64,000 nt of DNA from Acinetobacter sp. NIPH 2100 (GCF_000369805.1 NZ_KB850224.1:1730262-1794261); one strand, 5' to 3'; shown: positions 26,145 to 36,393, counted from the first letter of the stretch. The notes: generated from the sequence alone by a model not told the origin. Translations and numbers: made by a program.

Positions 26145-27488
26145 ATGAAGACCCCCAAAGTCGGTTTTGTATCTTTAGGTTGTCCTAAGGCATTGGTAGA
26201 TTCTGAACGAATTTTAACTCAGTTAAAGACTGAAGGTTATCAAGTTGCATCAGATTATGACGGTGCAGATTTGGTTGTTGTTAATACCTGTGGTTTTATT
26301 GAATCTGCAGTACAAGAGTCTTTAGACGCGATTGGCGAAGCCATGAGCGAAAATGGTCGAGTTATCGTTACAGGCTGTTTAGGTAAAGACGAAGACAAAA
26401 TTCGCCAAATGCACCCAAATGTTCTTAAAGTAACAGGTGCAGCAGCCTATCAAGATGTAATGGAAGCAGTACATGAATATGTACCAGCACCGCCAAAGCA
26501 CAACCCATTTATTGATTTGGTTCCTGAGCAAGGTGTTCGTTTAACACCGAAGCATTATGCTTATTTGAAAATTTCAGAAGGCTGTAATCACCGTTGTACA
26601 TTCTGCATTATCCCAAGTATGCGTGGTGACCTCGTGTCTCGCCCAGTGGGTAAGGTATTGGATGAAGCAGCAGCATTGAAGCGTGCAGGTGTGAAAGAAA
26701 TCTTGGTGATTTCTCAAGATACCTCGGCTTATGGTGTAGACACCAAATACAAGTTGGATTTCTGGAACGGTCAGCCAGTTAAGACCAAATTCTATGACAT
26801 GTGTGAAGCACTCGGTCAGTTAGGCATCTGGGTGCGTTTACATTACGTCTATCCATATCCACATGTGGATGCTGCCATTGATTTGATGGCGCAAGGCAAA
26901 ATCCTCCCTTATTTAGATATCCCTTTTCAGCACGCCAGTCCGCGCATCTTAAAATTGATGAAGCGACCAGCCCATAGTGAAAATACTTTAGAGCGCCTTA
27001 AATTGTGGCGTGAAAAATGCCCTGAATTGGTGATTCGCTCAACTTTTGTTGTGGGTTTCCCTGGTGAAACTGAAGAAGATTTCCAAATGTTGTTGGAATG
27101 GTTGAAAGAAGCTCAGCTCGATCGCGTGGGCTGTTTTACCTATTCACCTGTTGAGGGTGCAACAGCAAATGATCTTCCAGATCATGTGCCAGAAGAAATC
27201 AAGCAAGATCGTTATGAACGCTTCATGGAAGTGCAGCAAGCTATTTCAGCAGCTAAATTGCAAAAACGTATTGGTCAGAAAATGACTGTACTGGTTGATA
27301 GCTTGGAAGAAGAGTTTCCAGTGGCGGTTGCACGTTCATATGCAGATGCACCAGAAATTGATGGCAACGTTTTTGTTGAAGATATTGATAAGAGTCTGAT
27401 TAAAGCAGGTAACTTGCTTGAAGTTGAAATTACGGATGCTGATGAGTATGACTTGTTTGCAAAGTTAATTCAGATTAAATCTGCTTGA
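26145..27488 (+). CDS. rimO: Ribosomal protein S12 methylthiotransferase RimO
   Basis: Adds a methylthio group to Asp88 of ribosomal protein S12. The 447-residue protein has an N-terminal MTTase domain with Cys13 (SLGCPK), a second Cys in NTCGFIES and a third in TGCLGKDED. The radical SAM domain has CNHRCTFC near 150, and the C-terminal TRAM domain starts near 380. The start ATG 26145 has GGAG nine bases upstream; the open frame extends back to 26049 but that would add a non-conserved leader. It is 51 bases from pyrH. Confidence 0.95.
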   Translation: MKTPKVGFVSLGCPKALVDSERILTQLKTEGYQVASDYDGADLVVVNTCGFIESAVQESLDAIGEAMSENGRVIVTGCLGKDEDKIRQMHPNVLKVTGAAAYQDVMEAVHEYVPAPPKHNPFIDLVPEQGVRLTPKHYAYLKISEGCNHRCTFCIIPSMRGDLVSRPVGKVLDEAAALKRAGVKEILVISQDTSAYGVDTKYKLDFWNGQPVKTKFYDMCEALGQLGIWVRLHYVYPYPHVDAAIDLMAQGKILPYLDIPFQHASPRILKLMKRPAHSENTLERLKLWREKCPELVIRSTFVVGFPGETEEDFQMLLEWLKEAQLDRVGCFTYSPVEGATANDLPDHVPEEIKQDRYERFMEVQQAISAAKLQKRIGQKMTVLVDSLEEEFPVAVARSYADAPEIDGNVFVEDIDKSLIKAGNLLEVEITDADEYDLFAKLIQIKSA

Positions 27489-27539
27489 TGTTGAATTAAA
27501 TTTAAGAAAGTTTTGAGATTGGTCGGTTTGGAGAAAAGT

Positions 27540-28268
27540 ATGTCAGCTTCTAAGAATCCACGTTATGCACGTATTTTGCTAAAGCTTTCAGGTGAAGCTT
27601 TAGCAGGCAATAAAGATATGGGTATTGATGCCCAAGTATTAGATCAAATGTCACTTTCAATTGCTCACTTGGTTGGTCTAGGCGTTCAGGTGGGTATTGT
27701 GGTTGGTGGCGGGAACTTGTATCGCGGTAGCCAATTGCAAAAAGATGGTTTGGTTGGTCGTGTTACGGGTGACCAAATGGGCATGTTGGCAACGGTAATG
27801 AATGGTTTGGCACTGCGTGATGCATTGGTACGCCGTAATATCAAAACACGTCTTATGTCAGCATTGTCAATTGGTACTGTCGTAGAGCCATATTCAAGCC
27901 GTGATGCAATTCGTCATTTAAGCCAAGGCGAAGTTTGTGTGTTTGTTGCTGGTACAGGAAACCCATTCTTTACAACTGATACAGCAGCTTGCTTGCGTGG
28001 GATTGAGATCGAATCGAACTTAATCTTGAAAGCGACTAAAGTTGATGGCGTTTATAATAAAGATCCAAGTAAATATGATGATGCTGTTAAATATGACCAT
28101 TTAACTTTTGATCAGGTTTTAGATGAGAAGCTTGGTGTGATGGATCTTACGGCAATTTGTTTATGCCGTGATCACAATGTTCCATTGCAAGTTTTTGATA
28201 TGAACAAATCTGGTGCATTGCTTTCTGTCGTGATGGGCGAAAAAGAGGGTACTCACGTTACGAACTAG
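27540..28268 (+). CDS. pyrH: Uridylate kinase PyrH
   Basis: Phosphorylates UMP to UDP, feeding pyrimidine and cell-wall nucleotide pools. The 242-residue amino-acid-kinase-fold protein has KLSGEAL near 15, VGGGNLYRG near 60, [16 protein letters not shown] near 75 and a C-terminal [14 protein letters not shown] element precedes ATG 27540; the frame is open from 27513. In many gammaproteobacteria pyrH follows rpsB-tsf, whereas here it follows rimO. Its 3' end overlaps a small ORF on the other strand. Confidence 0.95.
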   Translation: MSASKNPRYARILLKLSGEALAGNKDMGIDAQVLDQMSLSIAHLVGLGVQVGIVVGGGNLYRGSQLQKDGLVGRVTGDQMGMLATVMNGLALRDALVRRNIKTRLMSALSIGTVVEPYSSRDAIRHLSQGEVCVFVAGTGNPFFTTDTAACLRGIEIESNLILKATKVDGVYNKDPSKYDDAVKYDHLTFDQVLDEKLGVMDLTAICLCRDHNVPLQVFDMNKSGALLSVVMGEKEGTHVTN

Positions 28269-28392
28269 GGTTTGTTAATATTTCACCATGCATTGCGTTA
28301 TAGACTAAAACAACACAAACTAGGCATGAAGCGAAAATAATGGCGATACCCTTATTGAGTTTCATAACGACGTTTGAGGAAGTTTTAGTCAT
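28258..28392 (-). CDS. Possible small membrane protein (44 residues)
   Basis: A short leftward frame lies in the 342-base gap between pyrH and frr. It starts at ATG 28392, or at the internal ATG 28365 giving 35 residues. The peptide has a polar N-terminus ([14 protein letters not shown]), one hydrophobic segment of about 18 residues ([18 protein letters not shown]), and a short polar tail. That is the profile of a bacterial single-pass small membrane protein. No strong ribosome site is visible: CAGGG lies very close to the first ATG. The last codons overlap the end of pyrH by 11 bases. It could be chance; conservation would decide. Confidence 0.4.
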   Translation of the reverse strand: MTKTSSNVVMKLNKGIAIIFASCLVCVVLVYNAMHGEILTNPSS

Positions 28393-28556
28393 AACCCTGC
28401 GGGCAGGAATTTTTTTGGCGTTACTGCGTTATGTTTAATTTATTTAGAGTGGCTAAATTTCATAAAACATGCCTTGCATCGCCTAAAAAATATTCTCTGT
28501 CGCAATCATCTGTGAAATGTTAATAAACCCTCATGTACGTGAGCCATAAAGCTCTT

Positions 28557-28562
28557 TATACT
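28557..28562 (+). promoter_or_regulatory. Possible -10 element of frr
   Basis: TATACT lies about 50 bases before the frr start, in the gap after the small ORF. The -35 match is poor, so this is a weak call. Confidence 0.3.
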
Positions 28563-28610
28563 AATGTCTAAATATTTTGTAATACCTAATGAATAAGTAA
28601 GGAAGATCAT

Positions 28611-29165
28611 ATGATTAACGATCTCAAACAAGATAGCGAACAGCGTATGCAGAAATCGCTTGACTCTTTAGAGTTAGGCTTTGCCAAAGTTCGTACAGGT
28701 CGTGCGCACCCATCTATTTTAAATGGTGTGATGGTTTCTTACTACGGCTCTGATGTTCCATTGAATCAAGTGGCAAATATCGGGCTTGAAGATTCGCGTA
28801 CGCTTTTGGTTCAACCATTTGAACGTTCAATGGTTGCTGCGATTGATAAAGCGATTCGTGAAGCAGGTTTGGGCTTGAATCCTATTACTGCTGACGCAAT
28901 CCGCGTACCAATGGCTGCGTTAACAGAAGAAACTCGTCGTGATATGCAAAAAGTTGCGCGTGCTGAAGCTGAAAATGCCAAAGTTGCGATTCGTAATATT
29001 CGTCGCGATGTATTAGGTGATCTCAAAGCATTATTGAAAGAAAAAGAAATTTCTGAAGATGATGACCGCCGTGCATCAGATGATATTCAGAAAATTACTG
29101 ATAAATATGTTGCAGAAGTGGATAAGCGTCTTGCAGCGAAAGAAGCAGAATTGATGAAGGTCTGA
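28611..29165 (+). CDS. frr: Ribosome recycling factor
   Basis: Releases ribosomes from mRNA after termination, with EF-G. The 184-residue protein has the family hallmarks [12 protein letters not shown] near 27 and VQPFERSM near 64, and the helical [16 protein letters not shown] segment near 120. AGGAAGATC precedes the ATG. It is separated from pyrH by a 342-base gap, which is unusual since the two are often close, and is followed six bases later by uppS. Confidence 0.96.
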   Translation: MINDLKQDSEQRMQKSLDSLELGFAKVRTGRAHPSILNGVMVSYYGSDVPLNQVANIGLEDSRTLLVQPFERSMVAAIDKAIREAGLGLNPITADAIRVPMAALTEETRRDMQKVARAEAENAKVAIRNIRRDVLGDLKALLKEKEISEDDDRRASDDIQKITDKYVAEVDKRLAAKEAELMKV

Positions 29166-29171
29166 TTTCAT

Positions 29172-29921
29172 ATGACCTTGCAAGAAGAACAGCTTCTTCC
29201 TCAACATGTTGCCATCATTATGGATGGCAACAATCGTTTTGCCAAAAAAAAGCAAATGCAAACTGGCGATGGGCATCGTGAAGGCAAGAATGTCTTGGAT
29301 CCTGTCGTTGAACATTGTAAAGCAGTCGGTGTGCGAGCTTTAACCGTTTTCGCATTTTCAAGTGAAAATTGGAATCGCCCACAATACGAAGTTGATTTGT
29401 TAATGAAGTTGTTAGAAGAAACAATTCATGAGCAATTGCCTCGTATGGAGCAATTTAATATCGCGTTGCGCTTTATTGGTGATCGTTCTCGGTTGTCAAA
29501 TAAGTTACGTGATTTAATGCAATACGCCGAGCAAAAAACTGCAGCTTTTGACTCTATGACTTTGACTATCGCGATTAGTTATGGCGGTATGTGGGACATG
29601 GCACAGGCTGCAAAAGTGATTGCTCAAGATGTACTTGCTGGAAAACTTCAAGCAGATCAGATAAATGTTGATTTATTCGATAAATATGTCAGTCTAAATG
29701 ATCTCCCTGCTGTCGATTTGTTAATCCGTACAGGCGGTGACTATCGTTTGTCTAACTTCTTACTGTGGCAAGCTGCGTATGCGGAGTTGTATTTTACCGA
29801 GACCTTATGGCCCGAGTTTACAGTGAAAGAGTTAGATCACGCATTTCGTGTTTTTTCAGGACGTGAAAGACGCTTTGGCAAAACCTCAGAACAAATTCAA
29901 CAAGCGAAAATAGAGAATTAA
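29172..29921 (+). CDS. uppS: Undecaprenyl diphosphate synthase UppS
   Basis: Condenses isoprenoid units to the C55 lipid carrier for peptidoglycan and LPS. The 249-residue protein has HVAIIMDGN near 12-20 with catalytic Asp18, FAFSSENWNRP near 60, and the C-terminal RTGGDYRLSNFLLWQAAYAE region in shortened form near 182-200. The usual NGRWA after the catalytic Asp reads NNRFA here (residues 20-24), and RISNF is RLSNF. The activity is still expected because the Asp and Arg are kept. It is the second gene of the frr-to-lpxA run. Confidence 0.94.
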   Translation: MTLQEEQLLPQHVAIIMDGNNRFAKKKQMQTGDGHREGKNVLDPVVEHCKAVGVRALTVFAFSSENWNRPQYEVDLLMKLLEETIHEQLPRMEQFNIALRFIGDRSRLSNKLRDLMQYAEQKTAAFDSMTLTIAISYGGMWDMAQAAKVIAQDVLAGKLQADQINVDLFDKYVSLNDLPAVDLLIRTGGDYRLSNFLLWQAAYAELYFTETLWPEFTVKELDHAFRVFSGRERRFGKTSEQIQQAKIEN

Positions 29922-29923
29922 TA

Positions 29924-30748
29924 ATGTTAGAGCGGATTATTACCGCATTGGTGTTAGTTGCTGTTGTTTTAAGTTGCATGTTTGCAACGCAATCACATTA
30001 TCCAATGTTTATGCTTATGATTTTAGCCGCAGGGGTCGCAGGTTATGAGTGGTTTAAGCTTATGCCGCGAGCAGTTACAGCTGTGTCAAAACCTAAAGCT
30101 TGGTTATATGGTGGATGTGTTGCGGCAGTATCAACACTCGCATTATTTTTTGATGATGTTGCACTTTTACTTTGGGCTGCATCAATTCTCACGTGGTTAG
30201 GCAGTATTTATTGGGTTAAAAATTTTCCTGAATCAGATAGTTGGTACAACGTTTCTTTATATATCGTTGGCTTTATTCTGATATCTGCTGCGGTTACTGC
30301 ACTTTATGCAGTTTGGCATAGTTCGCCATGGTGGTTGATGTATTTGTTCCTGTTGGTATGGGGAGCAGACAGTGGTGCTTATTTCGTTGGCCGTAAATTT
30401 GGGAAGAAAAAACTTGCACCATTTGTAAGCCCAAATAAATCTGTTGAAGGCTTATATGGCGGCATTGCAACCACGATTATCATTATGATGGTTGTACAAT
30501 ATTTCTATTTAAATTTAAGCGTTATACAGCTTATTTTATTCTTGATCCTTTCGATTATTACCGTATTTGCATCGGTGCTAGGTGATTTATTTGAATCAAT
30601 GATTAAACGCCGTGCAGGAATTAAAGATTCTGGTCGTGTTCTTCCAGGGCATGGTGGTGTGTTAGACCGTATTGATTCTTTGCTTGCTGCTGCACCGATT
30701 TTTGCAACTGGCATGTATATATTAAAACTTATTGGTGTAGATCTTTAA
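29924..30748 (+). CDS. cdsA: Phosphatidate cytidylyltransferase CdsA
   Basis: Makes CDP-diacylglycerol, precursor of membrane phospholipids. The 274-residue inner-membrane protein has about seven to eight hydrophobic helices. The CDP-transferase signature runs from SMIKRRAGIKDSG to LPGHGGVLDRIDS near 225-250. It starts two bases after uppS and its stop abuts dxr with no gap, so it is in the middle of a tightly packed operon. Confidence 0.94.
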   Translation: MLERIITALVLVAVVLSCMFATQSHYPMFMLMILAAGVAGYEWFKLMPRAVTAVSKPKAWLYGGCVAAVSTLALFFDDVALLLWAASILTWLGSIYWVKNFPESDSWYNVSLYIVGFILISAAVTALYAVWHSSPWWLMYLFLLVWGADSGAYFVGRKFGKKKLAPFVSPNKSVEGLYGGIATTIIIMMVVQYFYLNLSVIQLILFLILSIITVFASVLGDLFESMIKRRAGIKDSGRVLPGHGGVLDRIDSLLAAAPIFATGMYILKLIGVDL

Positions 30749-31945
30749 ATGACTCAAGCTGTTTGTATATTGGGTGTTACGGGTTCAATTGGACAAAGTA
30801 CTTTAAAAGTATTGGAACAACACCCAGACCAATACACTGTATTTGCAGTCTCTGCATATAGTCGTTTAGATGAACTTTTAGAAATTTGTAAAAAATATCA
30901 TCCCAAGATTGTTGTTGTGCCGAATGAGAAAGCATTTGAGTTACAACAACGTTTCAATCAAGAAAATCTAAAACAGATTGAAATTTTGACAGATGAAGCT
31001 GGCTTAATTGAAATTGCTGAACATGCTGATGTTAATATCGTCATGGCAGCTATTGTGGGTGCAGCTGGATTGCTACCAACGCTGGCAGCAGTCAAAGCAG
31101 GTAAGCGTGTTTTACTTGCCAATAAAGAGTCGCTCGTGATGTCTGGTGATATCATGATGCAAGCCGCGCGCAAACATAATGCTTTGTTATTGCCAGTCGA
31201 TTCTGAGCATAATGCAATCTTTCAATCCTTACCGCATAATTATTTAGATGCTGAAAGAACGGGCCAACCACAATTAGGTGTATCTCAGATCTTGCTGACT
31301 GCATCTGGTGGGCCTTTTCTGAATCACTCGCTAGATCAATTGCAAGATGTCACTCCGCAGCAAGCATGTAAGCATCCAAACTGGTCAATGGGGCAAAAAA
31401 TCTCTGTTGATTCTGCGACTTTGATGAATAAAGGCTTAGAATTAATCGAAGCTTGTCATTTGTTTTCAATATCAGAACATTTTGTTACAGTTGTTGTTCA
31501 CCCACAAAGTATTATTCATTCCATGGTGCAATATGTGGATGGATCAACTTTGGCACAAATGGGTAATCCAGATATGTGTACGCCAATTGCTCATGCATTG
31601 GCTTGGCCAAAACGTTTGGAGACAAATGTTCCTGCTTTAAATTTATTTGAGACAGCTCAACTGAACTTTCAGTCGCCTGATCTTGTTAAGTTTCCTGCAT
31701 TGGACTTAGCACGTCAGGCGATGCGTGCAGGTGGTTTAGCACCAACGATTTTAAACGCGGCAAATGAAATTGCAGTTGCAGCATTTTTGCAGCAAAGAAT
31801 TCGATTTACTCAGATTGCTCAAGTTGTCGAAAATACCTTGCAAACTGTACAAAATGCTAAAGCAGAAAATATAGACATCATCTTGCAGACTGATATGATC
31901 GCAAGACGAATTGCAGAAAAGTATATTGTGGATATAGGAGGCTAA
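30749..31945 (+). CDS. dxr: 1-deoxy-D-xylulose 5-phosphate reductoisomerase Dxr
   Basis: Second enzyme of the MEP pathway and target of fosmidomycin. The 398-residue protein has the NADPH motif GVTGSIGQSTL (9-19), LLANKESLVMSG near 125, the metal and substrate motif PVDSEHNAIFQ near 150, and TLMNKGLELIEACHLF near 228. Its start follows the cdsA stop directly, and rseP begins five bases after its end. Confidence 0.95.
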   Translation: MTQAVCILGVTGSIGQSTLKVLEQHPDQYTVFAVSAYSRLDELLEICKKYHPKIVVVPNEKAFELQQRFNQENLKQIEILTDEAGLIEIAEHADVNIVMAAIVGAAGLLPTLAAVKAGKRVLLANKESLVMSGDIMMQAARKHNALLLPVDSEHNAIFQSLPHNYLDAERTGQPQLGVSQILLTASGGPFLNHSLDQLQDVTPQQACKHPNWSMGQKISVDSATLMNKGLELIEACHLFSISEHFVTVVVHPQSIIHSMVQYVDGSTLAQMGNPDMCTPIAHALAWPKRLETNVPALNLFETAQLNFQSPDLVKFPALDLARQAMRAGGLAPTILNAANEIAVAAFLQQRIRFTQIAQVVENTLQTVQNAKAENIDIILQTDMIARRIAEKYIVDIGG

Positions 31946-31950
31946 ATCGT

Positions 31951-33306
31951 ATGAATGCACTATTTATGATTGTTGCAGCGATTTTATTGCTTGGTCCTCT
32001 AATTGCAATTCATGAATTTGGTCATTATTGGGTTGCGCGTAGATTAGGCGTCAAAGTGTTGGTTTATTCCATTGGCTTTGGTCCAACTTTATTGAAATGG
32101 CAATCTAAAAAATCAGGAATCCAGTATCAGCTTTCGGCATTACCATTGGGTGGTTATGTCAAAATGTTGGATGAGCGTGAGGGGAATGTTGCTGAGCAAG
32201 ATCTGCCTTACGCCTTTAACCGTCAATCTCCGTGGAAGCGGATTGCGATTGTTGCCGCTGGTCCTTTGATTAATCTGATTTTTGCCGTATTTCTATTTTG
32301 GATTTTATTTTTACCCGCACAAGATCAGTTAAATACTCGTATTGGTAAAATCATGCCAAATACACCCGCAGCCCAAGTCGATTTAAAAGTCGGCGATAAG
32401 ATTGTATATGTTGATGGGCAAACCACGCCAACATGGGAAAAGTTGAATTATGCTTTAGTCAACCGTGTCGGTGAGACTGGGCAGGTTTCAATCATCGTTG
32501 ATCGTGCGGGGACTGAAAAACAATTTAGTTTACCGATTAAAGAGTTTTTAAAAGATCAAAGTCAGTCGCCTTTGGATGTATTAGGTTTTTTACCGTATCG
32601 TCCTCAGATTCCTGCAATGGTGAAAGAATTGAGTCCAGATGGTGCTGCAATACGCCAAGGGATGAAAGTCGGCGACCAAATCGTTGCAATTGATAATGTT
32701 GCAATGAAAGATTGGTTTGATGTGGTTGCTGTTGTTCAAAGCTCACCAGAAAAACTTTTAAATATTGATGTGATGCGTCAAGGTCAACTCGTCCATTTGC
32801 AAGTGATGCCTCAAGGGCAGCGCGATAATATGGGGAATACTACTGGAATGCTTGGTGTGAAAAGTGATGCAGGCAAAATCACGATTCCTAATGATTACAA
32901 GCAAACCATTCAATATTCACCTGTAGAAGCCTTGGGTGTTGCCTTTGAAAAGACAACCCAGCTTTCAGGCATGATTTTTAATTCGATTATCAAAATGGTA
33001 CGCGGTTTAATTGGCTTGGATAATTTATCTGGTCCAATCACCATTGCAAAAGTTGCTGGCCAAAGTGCTGAAATGGGATGGCAAACGTTCATTTCCTTCA
33101 TGGCTTTGATGAGTGTAAGTCTTGGGATTTTAAATTTATTACCCATCCCGATGCTTGATGGTGGTCATTTAGTTTATTACTTCATCGAAGCAATTCGTGG
33201 TAAACCTGTTTCTGAACAAATACAGATGTTTGGTCTAAAAGTTGGTATGTTACTGCTCGGTAGCATGATGCTTTTGGCTTTATTTAACGACTTCATGCGT
33301 TTATAA
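31951..33306 (+). CDS. rseP: Site-2 intramembrane metalloprotease RseP
   Basis: Cleaves anti-sigma factors and signal-peptide remnants within the membrane. The 451-residue protein has the zinc motif HEFGH near 22-26 in the first membrane segment. Two PDZ domains follow (about 110-290), with the GxxxGDKIVYVDG-type loops near 150 and 245. The LDGGHLVYY motif (near 400) carries the third zinc ligand. It is located between dxr and bamA, the usual place in this operon. Confidence 0.95.
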   Translation: MNALFMIVAAILLLGPLIAIHEFGHYWVARRLGVKVLVYSIGFGPTLLKWQSKKSGIQYQLSALPLGGYVKMLDEREGNVAEQDLPYAFNRQSPWKRIAIVAAGPLINLIFAVFLFWILFLPAQDQLNTRIGKIMPNTPAAQVDLKVGDKIVYVDGQTTPTWEKLNYALVNRVGETGQVSIIVDRAGTEKQFSLPIKEFLKDQSQSPLDVLGFLPYRPQIPAMVKELSPDGAAIRQGMKVGDQIVAIDNVAMKDWFDVVAVVQSSPEKLLNIDVMRQGQLVHLQVMPQGQRDNMGNTTGMLGVKSDAGKITIPNDYKQTIQYSPVEALGVAFEKTTQLSGMIFNSIIKMVRGLIGLDNLSGPITIAKVAGQSAEMGWQTFISFMALMSVSLGILNLLPIPMLDGGHLVYYFIEAIRGKPVSEQIQMFGLKVGMLLLGSMMLLALFNDFMRL

Positions 33307-33340
33307 CAACGCAAATGGAATTTAACTTACTGGAAAATAT

Positions 33341-35845
33341 ATGGGCATGCGTCACACACATTTATTAATGCCTTTGGCACTGGTTAGTGCGATGGCAGTG
33401 GTACAACAAGCATACGCTGCAGATGAGTTTCTTGCACAAGATATACGAATTGATGGCTTAGTGCGTTTAACACCTGCAAGTATCTATTCTATGTTACCAA
33501 TAAATAGTGGCGATAGAGTAAGTGATCCTATGATTGCTGAGGCAATCCGTACTTTGTATGCTTCTGGTTTATTTGATGACATCAAAACATATAAAGAAAA
33601 TAATGTTTTGGTCTTTAAAGTTGTTGAACGTCCAGTCATTTCAAAGCTGGAATTCAAAGGTAATAAACTGATTCCAAAAGAAGCCTTAGAACAAGGCTTA
33701 AAGAAAATGGGTATTGCAGAAGGTGAAGTGTTTAAAAAATCTGCATTGCAGACGATTGAAACTGAGCTTGAGCAACAATATACCCAGCAAGGTCGTTATG
33801 ATGCAGATGTGACTGTTGAAACAGTTGCTCGTCCAAATAACCGTGTTGAGTTAAAGCTTAACTTTAATGAAGGTACGGCTGCAAAAGTATTTGATATCAA
33901 CATTATCGGTAATACTGTCTTTAGTGATAGTGATATCAAGCAAGCTTTTGCTGTTAAAGAAAGTGGTTGGGCATCTATTGTTACTCGTAATGACCGTTAT
34001 GCGCGAGAAAAAATGGCTGCAAGTTTGGAAGCCTTACGTGCATTATATTTAAACAAAGGTTATATCAACTTTAATATCATCAACTCTCAGTTGAATATTA
34101 GCGAAGATAAAAAACATATCTTTATTGAAGTTTCGGTTGATGAGGGTAGCCAGTTTAAATTTGGCGAAACTAAATTCTTAGGTGATGCACTCTATAAACC
34201 AGAAGAGTTACAGGCGCTTAAATTATATAAAGATGGTGAAACTTATTCTCAAGAAAAAGTGAACGCTGTTAAGCAATTGTTACTACGTAAGTATGGTAAT
34301 GCAGGCTATTACTATGCTGAAGTGAATGTTGTACCTGATATCAATAACGAAACGGGTATTGTTGGGTTAAATTATTATATTAATCCAGGTCAACAAGTGA
34401 CTGTTCGTCGTATTAACTTCACGGGCAACAGTAAAACTGCCGATGAAGTATTACGTCGTGAAATGCGCCAAATGGAAGGTGCATTGGCAAGTAATGAAAA
34501 AATTGACTTATCTAAAGTTCGTTTAGAACGTACAGGTTTCTTTAAGACCGTAGACGTTAAACCTGTTCGCGTACCAAATTCACCAGATGAAGTTGATTTA
34601 AACGTGAATGTTGAAGAACAACATTCTGGTACGACGACACTAGCTGTAGGTTACTCACAAAATGGTGGTGTAACTTTCCAAGCAGGTTTAAGTCAAACCA
34701 ACTTTATGGGTACTGGTAATCGTGTTGCGATCGATTTATCTCGTTCAGAAACGCAAGATTACTATAACTTAAGTGTGACTGACCCATACTTCACCATTGA
34801 TGGTGTAAGCCGTGGTTATAACGTTTATTACCGTAAAACCAAATTAAATAAAGACTATAACGTTAATAACTATGTCACCGACAGTATTGGTGGTAGTTTA
34901 AGTTTTGGTTACCCTATTGATGAGAATCAGAGTTTAAGTGCGTCTTTAGGTATTGACCAAACTAAGGTAAGAACGGGTCCAAGTGTTTCGACTTATATTC
35001 GTGATTATTTATTAGCGAATGGAGGTAAGGCTACAGGAAGTTCAAGCTATTGCCCTCTAGACGCGGATGGAAAGTCGCAAATTGATGAGAAGACTTTAGA
35101 GTGTAAGGTGCCTCCAACAATTTATGAGAATGCATTTGAAGGTACATTCTTAACTTATATGTTAAATTTAGGTTGGTCTTATAACACATTAAATAGACCA
35201 ATTTTCCCAACTTCTGGTATGTCACATCGAGTTGGTTTAGAAATTGGTTTACCTGGTAGTGATGTTGATTATCAAAAAATGACCTATGATGCGCAGGCCT
35301 TTAAATCACTTTGGGGCGGATTTGTTCTTCGTGGTTACGGTAAGTTAGGTTATGGTAATGATTTACCGTTTTATAAAAACTTCTATGCGGGTGGTTATGG
35401 TTCGGTACGTGGATATGATAACAGCTCATTAGGGCCGAAATACCCAAGTGTAATTTTCCAAGAGCAAGGGCAAAATGACCCAGATCCGGAAGAAGTTGGG
35501 GGTAATGCTTTGGTTCAGTTTGGTACTGAGCTTGCTATTCCTTTACCATTTAAAGGCGATTGGACCCGTCAAGTTCGTCCAGTCTTGTTTGCTGAAGGTG
35601 CACAAGTCTTTGATACGAAATGTGACATTCCAAAAGGTAAAGTCTACGGTACAAGTATTGATATGAAGCAATATTGCAATGATAACTACAAGTTTGATCT
35701 AGACAATATGCGTTATAGCGTTGGTGTTGGCTTCACGTGGATTACCATGATTGGTCCATTATCTCTCAGTTATGCATTCCCATTGAATGACAAAAAAGGC
35801 GATGACACCAAATCAATCCAATTCGAAATCGGTCGTACCTTCTAA
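33341..35845 (+). CDS. bamA: Outer-membrane protein assembly factor BamA
   Basis: Central subunit of the beta-barrel assembly machine. The 834-residue precursor has a signal peptide cut near AYA-ADE (about 26). Five POTRA domains follow (about 27-425), then a 16-strand barrel (about 430-834) ending in the aromatic FEIGRTF signature. The loop-6 motif reads VRGY near residue 690 where most homologues have VRGF. The barrel has two cysteine pairs in probable outer loops, Cys571/Cys588 and Cys761/Cys779. ATG 33347 is a possible alternative start. It is followed by its chaperone Skp. Confidence 0.96.
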   Translation: MGMRHTHLLMPLALVSAMAVVQQAYAADEFLAQDIRIDGLVRLTPASIYSMLPINSGDRVSDPMIAEAIRTLYASGLFDDIKTYKENNVLVFKVVERPVISKLEFKGNKLIPKEALEQGLKKMGIAEGEVFKKSALQTIETELEQQYTQQGRYDADVTVETVARPNNRVELKLNFNEGTAAKVFDINIIGNTVFSDSDIKQAFAVKESGWASIVTRNDRYAREKMAASLEALRALYLNKGYINFNIINSQLNISEDKKHIFIEVSVDEGSQFKFGETKFLGDALYKPEELQALKLYKDGETYSQEKVNAVKQLLLRKYGNAGYYYAEVNVVPDINNETGIVGLNYYINPGQQVTVRRINFTGNSKTADEVLRREMRQMEGALASNEKIDLSKVRLERTGFFKTVDVKPVRVPNSPDEVDLNVNVEEQHSGTTTLAVGYSQNGGVTFQAGLSQTNFMGTGNRVAIDLSRSETQDYYNLSVTDPYFTIDGVSRGYNVYYRKTKLNKDYNVNNYVTDSIGGSLSFGYPIDENQSLSASLGIDQTKVRTGPSVSTYIRDYLLANGGKATGSSSYCPLDADGKSQIDEKTLECKVPPTIYENAFEGTFLTYMLNLGWSYNTLNRPIFPTSGMSHRVGLEIGLPGSDVDYQKMTYDAQAFKSLWGGFVLRGYGKLGYGNDLPFYKNFYAGGYGSVRGYDNSSLGPKYPSVIFQEQGQNDPDPEEVGGNALVQFGTELAIPLPFKGDWTRQVRPVLFAEGAQVFDTKCDIPKGKVYGTSIDMKQYCNDNYKFDLDNMRYSVGVGFTWITMIGPLSLSYAFPLNDKKGDDTKSIQFEIGRTF

Positions 35846-35889
35846 GGACGACCTCGTTTAGCGATGTAAAATATATAAAGGATGTAATA

Positions 35890-36390
35890 ATGAAAAAATT
35901 AACAATGCTCATGTTAGGTTTAGGATTTACGGTTTCTGCAACTGTAAATGCTGCTGGTCTTGCTGTGGTTGATTTAGCTAAAGTTGTTGAAAGTAGTACG
36001 TATCTCAAGCAACAGAATGCAAGTTTAACTCAATCAGTAAAACCTACTTCAACTCGACTTGAGCAATTGGGTAAAGAATTAGAGTCGTTGCAACAAAAAG
36101 CACAGACTGATGGCCAGAAAATGAATCAGGCTGATATTCAAAAATTGACTGCTCAATATCAGTCTAAGTTAAGTGAATTCAACTCGACTCAACAAGGTTT
36201 ACAGACTAAAGTTCAGTCAAGCTTACAGGCGATGAATACAACTTTTGAATCTCGTGTGAAGCAAGCTGCTGAACAATTGCGTAAAGAAAACAACTTAGAC
36301 TTCATTTTGAATAAAAATTCTACGATTGCCTCTGACGCTCAGTATGATTTAACTGATAAAATGATTCAAAAGGTTAACGCAATTAAATAA
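35890..36390 (+). CDS. skp: Periplasmic chaperone Skp (OmpH)
   Basis: Carries unfolded outer-membrane proteins across the periplasm to BamA. The 166-residue precursor has a signal peptide ending near VNA-AGL (about 22). The remainder is mainly helical and Gln-rich, with the long coiled-coil arms typical of Skp between about 50 and 130. AAGGATG precedes the ATG. It lies between bamA and lpxD, as in most gammaproteobacteria. Confidence 0.9.
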   Translation: MKKLTMLMLGLGFTVSATVNAAGLAVVDLAKVVESSTYLKQQNASLTQSVKPTSTRLEQLGKELESLQQKAQTDGQKMNQADIQKLTAQYQSKLSEFNSTQQGLQTKVQSSLQAMNTTFESRVKQAAEQLRKENNLDFILNKNSTIASDAQYDLTDKMIQKVNAIK

Positions 36391-36393
36391 TCA

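Noticed and set aside
28378..28420. Hairpin CCTG/CAGG before a T-run as a rightward pyrH terminator
   Set aside because: The stem is only four base pairs with a tight loop. It also overlaps the start of the small ORF.
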